Of a stretch of DNA of 40,356 bases, positions 33,555-40,356 are shown piece after piece. The stretch covers positions 1 to 40,356 of the forward strand of contig JANBPT010000369.1 of NCBI GenBank assembly GCA_027575765.1, read 5' to 3'. A program made the position numbers and the translations under genes. The notes under the pieces are model-generated. The model did no database searches. It was not told the origin of the DNA and worked only from the letters and a program-made list of their open reading frames with translations. The stretch is from Tieghemiomyces parasiticus (lineage: Eukaryota > Kickxellomycota > Dimargaritomycetes > Dimargaritales > Dimargaritaceae). Each line of letters opens with the position of its first letter. Position 1 is the first letter of the stretch.

Positions 33555-34546
33555 ACTGGATAAAGGTGTGGCATGGCTGCTGGTGGTTTTTCCCTTATGC
33601 ACCCTGGCAAGATGCTGCTTTTGGGATACCCCACTTGAGCACTAATTGCTATATAACCTTCCTGGTGTATTGCAACCTGGACTCAAAGTTCCAGGATCAC
33701 AGGGCATAACTTTCTTTGAATTGCATGTAGCTCACATTAAAACACCATCCAAAAAAACAGGAAAGAGATGTGCAGTGGGGTAGGCAAGACACCAAGGGGT
33801 GAGTTTATTGCAATACATGCAACATAGATACAACCTAGGATAAAGGCATTTCCAGCCAGGTTGCAGGCTTTTATTGCTGGGGAAGGCATTGAGGGTCAGG
33901 TCATGATTGGGACTCAGTAGTTAGTCATAAAGGATTCTTGGTGCATTTGCTATGGCCAATTGTTGGCACTAAGGGGGTGGTGCCTATTTCTGTATGGTTG
34001 TGTCGGTGGCTTGCAGGATTCTGTAGGACATTGGCTTTTGGATACTGATAATGAACTAAGCTAATCAAAGTTTGGCATTACAATCTCATAAGAATAACAT
34101 GATTTGACCTTTTTATGAGATTGAGTCTTTCCTGCTCTTCTGCATTCTTATGCTGTATGCAACACCCATAAACAGGGCTGCATAGCTAATGCGCCTATAG
34201 GCACACTCTCCAAGACACCAACCACCAAGTCCAACCTAGAGCCTCCAGTGGGCAACTAACTAACCTCAAACCACTGAGTCTTGTGCTTTATATCAGTGCA
34301 GGGCTCTGCACTCCTCCTTGACCCCTCTCCATTGACAAGCCTACATCTTGTAGTGTATAGCACTTGTAGTACCCCTGCTACCACCTTCCCTTGCACCTAC
34401 CACCTTCTCCATGCCTTTGCTCTATCAACCTAGCTTCTACTGTTTGTACCCGCCTTGCTATTGCACCATTCTCACTTATTGTTTACTGCTATATTGTCAC
34501 ATACCCAGTAAAGCCTGTAGCAACCCCCATGCCCACTAGTCCGCTT
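33555..34546. other. AT-rich spacer with LTR-like fragments
   Basis: No gene supported. It has a GAGTTTATT motif near 33801 like the other LTRs here and TATA-like CTTTATATCAG near 34287, suggesting decayed LTR material, but no second copy was found in the window. Confidence 0.3.
34081..34123. repeat. perfect inverted repeat, 11-bp arms
   Basis: CAATCTCATAA at 34081-34091 and its exact complement TTATGAGATTG at 34113-34123, with a 21-nt loop. Function unknown. Confidence 0.6.
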
Positions 34547-34597
34547 TGGCAGCATCACACCATATGGAATGTCATATTTTATGGTGTGATGCTGCCA
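34547..34597. repeat. perfect 18-bp-arm hairpin, 15-nt loop
   Basis: The left arm TGGCAGCATCACACCATA (34547-34564) and right arm TATGGTGTGATGCTGCCA (34580-34597) are exact complements. No tRNA, terminator or known element explains it. Confidence 0.85.
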
Positions 34598-34660
34598 TAC
34601 TAATGTCATCTGTAATCACAGGTCAGAGCACTTACATAACAGCAGTCTACCAGCCAACTC

Positions 34661-34697
34661 AATAAATGACAGATTGCTTAATGGCTTGTCATTTATT
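34661..34697. repeat. perfect 11-bp-arm hairpin, 15-nt loop
   Basis: AATAAATGACA at 34661-34671 and TGTCATTTATT at 34687-34697. It lies 63 bp after the 18-bp hairpin and has the same loop length. Confidence 0.7.
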
Positions 34698-35308
34698 ATA
34701 CTACATTCCAAACCCTGTAGCATTATTCTACATCACACAACCTAGTATATAACATCTTACATAACCTTAATTTGATTTTGATGATAAGAAACTACCCCTT
34801 GAACCTCTGGCTACCACAGGATTGGCACTTATCTAGAAGTTGAATTCCAAATATATCAGTCAGGTCAGTTTGGAATGCATACATGAGGAAATGGTAGCTA
34901 TATATCTCCCACCTGCAGCTAAGGTCTCATAAAGATTGCACCAACCAGATAATAGGAGTGATGGTGTAACAGATGGGTAGGGGTGTGCTTTGGAATGGAT
35001 TGCTTATTTATTTCAAGCACGGACTTGAATCCTTGAGTTAGCAGGGTTTCTAGAGTTTAAAGTTTGTGATACTGGCCAACCTCATGACCACTTGTTGCCT
35101 GGGAGATAGGTTAGGTTGCCTGTGGAGTTGGGATTTAGTTTTGGTTTAGCAGGTAGGTTTGCAGTTGTTTTTCGGATTGCCTGCACCTCCTCCAAATCTA
35201 CAACCGCCTTCATGACTAACGTGGAAAACTGCGGCCCTTTCTGGCGGAGGCAGCCACCACTATCCGGTTACAATGGCAGACATGCGCTCGTGGAAAAAAA
35301 AAAATAAT
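34698..35308. other. AT-rich spacer, no gene seen
   Basis: No supported gene. The A-run at 35294-35304 is the poly-T terminator of the minus-strand tRNA-Arg. Confidence 0.4.
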
Positions 35309-35382
35309 CGATCCAAGCAGGACTCGAACCTGCAATCTCCTGATCCGTAGTCAGGTGCCTTATCCAATTTGGCCATTAGACC
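35309..35382 (-). tRNA. tRNA-Arg (ACG)
   Basis: 74 nt on the minus strand. Acceptor GGTCTAA with TTGGATC (two G-T wobbles), discriminator G. Anticodon arm CCTGA-CTACGGA-TCAGG gives ACG. The T arm is GCAGG-TTCGAGT-CCTGC. A long poly-T terminator follows. No intron. Confidence 0.94.
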
Positions 35383-35414
35383 CGTATTTTTTGTTGTAAT
35401 GTTTTGACAGCCAT

Positions 35415-35690
35415 TGTGAGTAACTAGGGTTGGGATCGAAAACGTCTGGTAAGATGATAAGGAGAATAAAGGTAGGAAACCAACTGCCGTTCCAAGAAGA
35501 TGAAACTGGCCCGGTATTTATTCATGTTGTAATACTACTGTAGACATACCCTTGTGCACATAGGCTGGGTTGTTCAGATCAAAGATAAAGGCAGTTCAAT
35601 GCTATCATAGTTTGGTAAGTGAATTGGTTATAATAGGCGGGGATTCCTACAGTGATCCTAAAAACAGCCTTGGTTGATTGCTCCATCACA
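35415..35690 (+). mobile_element. solo LTR, TGTGA..TCACA family, near tRNA-Arg
   Basis: 276 bp with inverted ends TGTGA and TCACA, strongly similar to 32231-32504. It starts 32 bp upstream of the tRNA-Arg 5' end. The next LTR begins within 5 bp of its right end. No coding sequence or clean target duplication. Confidence 0.7.
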
Positions 35691-35694
35691 TTTT

Positions 35695-36133
35695 GGTTGT
35701 GAGCGGTACGCAAAATACAATATGAAAAAGAAAAAAACAAGTGGTGACATTATGAAAATAATGGGGCAGCAACGAGCAGACTTTGGAGTAGATATTAAGA
35801 AATTATTCAATGGGCGAGCACGCGCGGCCGGTTTTAAGGTTTAAACTTTTAGTGCAGATGCCACTCAGTCAGAAATCAAGATAATACTTGAGTTTATCCT
35901 TAAGGCACCTGTTTAGGCAATTTAAATAGCTGACAAAAACCAGAGTAGTTTAAATCAGCTGTATAGAAGTGACTCAGGATGACTTCCTGTTATCAATGGT
36001 GCAAACTTGGCAACAGGTCCATTGTAAGTGATAAAGTGGTTTAAGTCCTAATATGGACCCATTTTTAGAATAGCTAGCAACAGATAAAAGAGTTGTGATA
36101 TTTGGTTGTGGTAGTGGGGACTGGTCCACAACA
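35695..36133 (+). mobile_element. solo LTR-like element, copy 2 of the family at 887
   Basis: Starts GGTTGTGAGCGG (a variant of TGTTGTGAG) and ends CCACAACA. It matches 887-1319. Flanks TTTT (35691-35694) and TTTTT (36134-36138) are compatible with a short target duplication but low in information. Confidence 0.6.
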
Positions 36134-36469
36134 TTTTTGGTGAATGCTTAAGAAAATACCATATTAGCTGGTTACCTGAGTCTAGCTCATCCATTTAGGA
36201 TATTTTATTAGCTCTGATGGCCACCAGATGTGGCTGCCATAAGGGTAATCTGTTAGCTGTCTCACTCTAGCTACTGCCAATGGTGGTAACATGACAATGG
36301 CCCTATTGACAGTAGAATCTGCAATTTGATAGAAGTCAATTTTCTATCATAAATATTGCTCCTGCTGCGCCTAGTAATAAATCAACACCTCTTTGCTGAA
36401 AAACGTAGCCTGTTCAATCCCATTTATTATTCAAGGCCAATCTTATACTTGAACAAGGTATACCACTTT
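36134..36469. other. AT-rich spacer, no gene seen
   Basis: No supported gene or second copy found in the window. Confidence 0.35.
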
Positions 36470-36879
36470 TGTGATGAAGGTGCCTGCACTGGCACCTGTT
36501 CCTGAATCTCCACCAGTAACTCACAACCCTCATGGCATACCCATTGCTACAAACATTAACCCTAAGTAAGCCATGTTACCTTTTACTTGGATATATTGTT
36601 GTATTCTGTCATTCTGCCTCTGCTATAAACAACAATGCCTTGCTTTATTGTTCTTTCTACCAACCATCTCTACAACCTTGAGGCAACCTATTTTATTGGG
36701 TTGCCTCTTTGCCTACTTATAAAGTGGACCACATTTTGATACTCTGCATAAAAAAACATATCCTTTAATAATTCATTTTGCTTAAACCCCATTTTTGACA
36801 TTCATTTTTAACTTGCCAAGCAGTTCCCAATCTCAACACATATTTTGCATTTCTGCTTAACATTATATTACATTTAAAG
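36470..36879 (+). mobile_element. LTR-like element, TGTGATG family, copy 3
   Basis: Starts TGTGATGAAGGTGCC, with the CATGGCATACCCATTG block and a TTATAAAG box near 36717. It is directly followed by another copy of the same family in the same orientation. Confidence 0.5.
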
Positions 36880-37256
36880 TGTGATGAGGGCACCTCTACT
36901 GGTGCCAACCAACCCCCCTGATGCTCCAACTCATGATCACTGCGGAATACCTATTGCTTGCCATGCTATCATGGCTTAATACATCTCCATAATTCTTTAT
37001 TCTTTAATATCCCTACTACTACCATTGATCTGCCTTACACTTCCACGTCTTTTGTTTATCAGTCCTATTCAATATCCTTTGACAACCACCACATTGTTTT
37101 ATCTTCACCACACTTCTACTTTGCTCTATCCCTGATCACCATCTCTATAAAAGGGTGCCTGCACTTGCATAACCCAATAAGAAAACAAGTATTCACTAAT
37201 TCCGTTTTCATAGTATCCATTGAGATCCCTTAAACCCTGGCACACCATTACATCTA
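36880..37256 (+). mobile_element. LTR-like element, TGTGATG family, copy 4
   Basis: Starts TGTGATGAGGGCACCTCTAC, with CGGAATACCTATTG and a CTATAAAAGGGTGCC box near 37146. It ends where the TGTGGAGCCC repeat begins. No coding sequence recognised. Confidence 0.5.
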
Positions 37257-37710
37257 TGTGGAGCCCTCACTCTGTTAGGTCTCCTAAAGGGTTTCTACCA
37301 CTTGGTATACCAGCCAGTATGTCCTGTTTAGGTAGAGTAACCTTGCCACTTGTGGGAATGGCATCTGCAGGTAATCCACCACTGCCACTCATGCATAGAG
37401 GTACTCCTGTATAGCATGGGAAATCCTGTGTAGGTTTCCTCACTGGTTACACTTAGCCTACCCTGGCAGTAGTACTTTAAACTACATTACCTTTGGTCAT
37501 ATGAACATGAGTCCAACCTCCTAGAGACATTTAGATGGCTGTCCTATTGTCTAGACTTGGTGCTGACTTATCCTACCACCTGTCCTAATGTTCTTGAGGT
37601 TAGTTTCTTGAGAGACCATTGCTCTAGTCACCCTGACCTTTGAAATATTACTGTGGATAAAGTGGATGCCATGGAGGGTAGTATCAATCCATCTATACTT
37701 TGGATACTAC
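37257..37710 (+). mobile_element. LTR-like repeat, TGTGGAGCCC family, copy 2
   Basis: Matches 2320-2772 closely and in the same orientation, 35 kb away. It has the same short unrecognised frame inside. A 24-bp stretch present in copy 1 (around 2483-2506) is missing here, a clean indel between copies. Confidence 0.5.
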
Positions 37711-37880
37711 TTATACATATGATGTAGTAAGAGCATCAGTAACCCTGAGCCCGGGGAGTGATTTTGTGCACCATGCTTCCGGGTACCATCTAGCTCATTG
37801 AATCCAGGTGGTATTTATTACATGCCACAACACTAGTCCCAAGTGGAGTTGGTATTGCCATCTGAGCAAAAGAGAAAAAA

Positions 37881-37996
37881 GTTGCAGCACCGACTATTCC
37901 CAAGTGGTCACCCACCTTAGTACTAAATCGGCTGAATGGTCCTTAACTTCGCAGATCTAACGGGATGCGGTGCTTACACCATCAGATGGCCGCAAC
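37881..37996 (-). rRNA. 5S ribosomal RNA, copy 1
   Basis: 116 nt with the universal 5S core (GCACCGCATCCCGT, GATCTGCGAAGTTAAG, GTACTAAGGTGGGTGACCAC, TGGGAATA). The terminal stem pairs GTTGCGGC with GCTGCAAC (one G-T). Poly-T terminator on the minus strand at 37875-37880. Differs from copy 2 at a single base. Confidence 0.95.
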
Positions 37997-38054
37997 TGAC
38001 AATTTCCTGGTGGGACTTCTTTTACCATTGCAGAAAATCAGAATTAAGACCTCT

Positions 38055-38187
38055 TGTGTTGATATTAGGCCCAAGTCTAATACCATAACCAAAAGGCTAT
38101 TCTACTATCACAGAATTTGTGGTTCTGAAATAGTAGACTTGGACTTTACCTTGGGATGATCTAATGTGGTGGTTCCCAATCACCACA
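38055..38187 (-). mobile_element. 133-bp TG..CA hairpin element, copy E, with perfect TSD
   Basis: Exactly 133 bp, flanked by CCTCT at 38050-38054 and 38188-38192 (AGAGG in the element's orientation). It sits 58 bp upstream of 5S copy 1, and the corresponding place near 39472 in the other 5S unit has AGAGG once and no element. Confidence 0.85.
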
Positions 38188-38212
38188 CCTCTGGTTCATC
38201 AGTTCCATGAGC

Positions 38213-38521
38213 CAATAAACTGGTCATTGATATAGGCACCATTGCCTATATTAGCCACAGCTATTGTCTCAGTACTTGGTTGGGTCACAGTTGTTGTCTC
38301 CAATATTAATATGTCTACATGGCTTTCTATAGGAATGTTCAATTTACTGGTTAGTTATCATAATGAGCATTGGCTATTATGGTGGCAGTGCACTAGGGGG
38401 TGATAATAGGATATAATAGAATCTCAGAAAGAATTAAAAGAACATGACATTTAAAGGTTAGAAATTGGCAAAGCTATAATGTCATGGAAAAGGCCAATTG
38501 TGTAGATAGAGAATATACCTC
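38213..38521. other. AT-rich spacer between repeats
   Basis: No supported gene or recognised repeat. Confidence 0.35.
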
Positions 38522-38655
38522 TGTGTTGATATTAGGCCCAAGTCTAATATAATACCCAAAAGGCCATTCTACCATCACAGAATTTATGGTTCTGAAACTA
38601 GAAGTCTGGGATTTTACCTTAGGATAATCTACTGTGGTGGCTCCCAATCACTACT
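38522..38655 (-). mobile_element. 133-bp TG..CA hairpin element, copy F
   Basis: 134 bp; its start has decayed (AGTAGTGATTGGG in place of TGTGGTGATTGGG) and its end is ATATCAACACA. No target duplication seen. It lies in the spacer between the two 5S units. Confidence 0.6.
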
Positions 38656-38746
38656 GAATCCCTAAAATCAAAATGCCTATTCCACATTCAACAGTTTTGC
38701 CTGACCCCCCAGCCAAGCTCTACACACTTGTGGTCAATTCACCACA

Positions 38747-38830
38747 TTTTCCTCTCCTCCTCTCTTTCTCTTTCTCTTTCCCTTTCCCATTCCCTCTCCC
38801 TCTCCCTCTCCCTCTCCCTCTCCTTTTCTC
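38747..38830 (+). repeat. polypyrimidine tract with CCCTCT repeats
   Basis: Nearly pure C/T for 84 bp (a single A), with a CCCTCT-type hexamer repeated around 38795-38822. Open frames across it are low-complexity artefacts. Confidence 0.85.
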
Positions 38831-39438
38831 ATCCATCCTGATACCTTATTGGTTCTTGAATGGTTACCCAGACCTATCTATTGTTCTCTGAGGTTCCTTT
38901 GAGTCTTGGCATGACTCATCTCCTTTTTTCCCATCTTCTTCAAGCAGGTGCAAAGATGAAAGGATTTGAAATGGCCATCACTATTGGCTACATGCCATTA
39001 GTAAGCAATTTCCAGATTGTTCTCCTCCTTTTTCTCCTATTTCTCTCCCTTGGATTATATCCTCACAAAAATCCTCAACAACCAAATCCTCCCTCCTTCC
39101 TCTACCATTTCCCTCCTTTCCTTTTTCATATATATACTCCCCCTTTTCCCTCCCTCATTTCTACCATCATCAACTTCACTTTCTTTCACTTTCTTCTCTA
39201 CCTTTTCAAGAATAAAGTTCCCTATCAAAGAACTTGTTGCTTGATCATTACAACACTGTCCTTCTCTTAAGGTATGAATGTAATCTTATAAATCTGAAAG
39301 AAGCAAAGCTATTATTGGTACTAAGCAACTGTCTTAAAGTGTTTAGGAGAGTGCTGATGACCATGTTTATCACAGAAAAAGTTGTTGATTAGGTGACCAG
39401 CCCAATCATACAAGCCAACTGGCGTGGCATGCAGAACT
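38831..39438. other. pyrimidine-rich AT spacer, no gene
   Basis: Long C/T-biased stretches up to 39200; the frames here (38860-39270) are Phe/Leu/Ser/Pro-rich by composition only. Confidence 0.45.
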
Positions 39439-39679
39439 AGCACATGGAACTGACCAATCAGAGGTCTTGATTCTGATTTTCTGCAATGGTAAAACAAGTC
39501 CCGCAAGGAAATTGTCAGTTGCGGCCATCTGATGGTGTAAGCACCGCATCCCGTTAGATCTGCGAAGTTAAGGACCATTCAGCCGATTTAGTACTAAGGT
39601 GGGTGACCACTTGGGAATAGTCGGTGCCGCAACTTTTTTCTCTTTTTTCTCAGATGGCAATACCAACTCCACTTGGGAC
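39439..39679 (+). repeat. 5S-bearing repeat unit, inverted copy 2
   Basis: A 241-bp unit without the 133-bp insertion; otherwise it follows copy 1 through both 5S flanks. It holds the empty target site AGAGG at about 39470-39474. Confidence 0.75.
39518..39633 (+). rRNA. 5S ribosomal RNA, copy 2
   Basis: 116 nt, with a fully paired terminal stem GTTGCGGC/GCCGCAAC and a T6 terminator (39634-39639). Same core motifs as copy 1; one base different. Confidence 0.95.
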
Positions 39680-39689
39680 AAACACAGGT

Positions 39690-40052
39690 CGACATTCCGT
39701 GTGGAGAGTTGTATGGTAGGCATGCTTGCAATTGTAAATGTGGTTGGTTGCACTGTAATAGATAAGGTAGTAATAGCAAGGTAGAAGATGATGCTTATTG
39801 AGCTCCAACTTTGGGCTTTATATAGGGTCCTGGCTATTTGGTTTTGCCTTGTTGGTGTGTGCTAGAGTAGAAAGTCATAGAATTGGCAAGACATATAGAC
39901 ATATGTAAGTCATTTGCAAGGTTAGTCTGGGAGGTTAAGGTGTGTTGGGTAATGGTGGTTATTGATTGCATGAGTGGTGTCCATGGTGTGTGGCTGTATT
40001 GTGGGTGGCTACTACTTGGTGCATTAGGTAAGGTTGTTAGAAGGTGGCCACA
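39690..40052 (-). mobile_element. LTR-like repeat, TGTGGCCACC family, copy 2
   Basis: Minus-strand start TGTGGCCACC at 40052; it matches 29128-29431 and has a TATATAAAGCCC box near 39820. It runs up to the edge of 5S unit 2. The 3' boundary is approximate. Confidence 0.5.
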
Positions 40053-40356
40053 CCCCCACATAAGCTATTTTTCTGACCTTTACATTTTTAACATGTACCA
40101 TTGATTATCCTGTTTTATTGCTTCAAGCCTTACTGTTTAAAAGATTTTATGGGCCACTCACAACAGGCTAAGGGGGCCAGGTTAACTCAGGTGGAGTGAA
40201 TATTAAAAAATAGTGAATCTAAGGCAGGCGGCTTTTCTGCCATATGTTGCCATCCACAGGGAAACATAATAAAGGATAGATGATCAAAAACCCTCAAGAG
40301 CTACAGAATATGGAGGGAAAAGACTCAGAAGATGGGAGGGGACAGACCCTGGGAAG
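40053..40356. other. AT-rich end of the window, nothing recognised
   Basis: No gene, RNA gene or second repeat copy seen. Confidence 0.4.

Larger units (their letters stand above)
37836..38212 (-). repeat. 5S-bearing repeat unit, inverted copy 1
   Basis: A 239-bp unit (377 bp including the 133-bp element and its 5-bp duplication) that holds a 5S gene with about 45 bp downstream and 80 bp upstream. It is the inverse of 39439-39679; similarity stops sharply at both ends. Confidence 0.75.

Noticed and set aside
37965..38159. 64-codon frame near 5S copy 1
   Set aside because: It runs through the antisense of the 5S gene flank and the 133-bp element; a chance frame in repeat DNA.
38860..39270. 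136-codon frame over the pyrimidine-rich spacer
   Set aside because: The Phe/Leu/Ser/Pro composition follows directly from C/T bias.
37881..39633. 5S copies as a SINE3-type retroposon
   Set aside because: Both units include about 80 bp of non-transcribed upstream sequence and lack a 3' tail, so DNA duplication explains them better.

Overview
The window is nuclear DNA of a fungus. The core holds eight protein genes: a CRH-type chitin-glucan transglycosylase, a fungal-style SEL1-repeat protein, a two-BIR Bir1-like protein, a fungal DUF1909/4F5-type small zinc-finger protein, Rab2, FANCI, ATP synthase epsilon and a cytosolic tryptophanyl-tRNA synthetase. Introns are short GT..AG introns. FANCI and Rab2 are missing from the familiar yeasts, so a filamentous or early-diverging lineage is more likely than a yeast (inference; no species is claimed).

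Layout. (1) About 1-2,800 is AT-rich and made of abutting solo-LTR-like elements; 2,800-4,300 shows no gene. (2) About 4,300-27,400 is a GC-richer single-copy core, in order: FANCI (-), DUF1909 zinc finger (+), a 4.9-kb stretch with no supportable gene, CRH-type GH16 (+), Rab2 (+), ATP synthase epsilon (-), Bir1-like (+), SEL1-repeat protein (-), and TrpRS (+). Three pairs are divergent and share upstream regions (FANCI/zinc finger, epsilon/Bir1, SEL1/TrpRS). (3) About 27,600-40,356 is AT-rich again. It carries four tRNA genes (Gln-CTG, His-GTG, Phe-GAA, Arg-ACG), two 5S rRNA genes in an inverted duplication, one dead mariner-type transposase, and a dense set of LTR-like repeats with no intact retroelement coding sequence.

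The most interesting material is in the AT-rich flanks. Edges of three different LTR families stop 9, 9 and 10 bp upstream of the 5' ends of three tRNA genes, and a fourth LTR lies 32 bp upstream of the fourth tRNA. This looks like integration guided by RNA polymerase III initiation, as known for Ty3 of yeast. A second pattern is a 133-bp TG..CA element present six times. One copy has perfect 5-bp target duplications and a paralogous empty site in the other 5S repeat unit; another is split by a later LTR insertion that also leaves a 5-bp duplication. It behaves like a very small LTR or TRIM-like element with strong internal hairpins.

All coordinates, splice sites and repeat boundaries were read by eye. 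No alignment or search was run, so divergent repeat ends are approximate and family names rest on recognised motifs.
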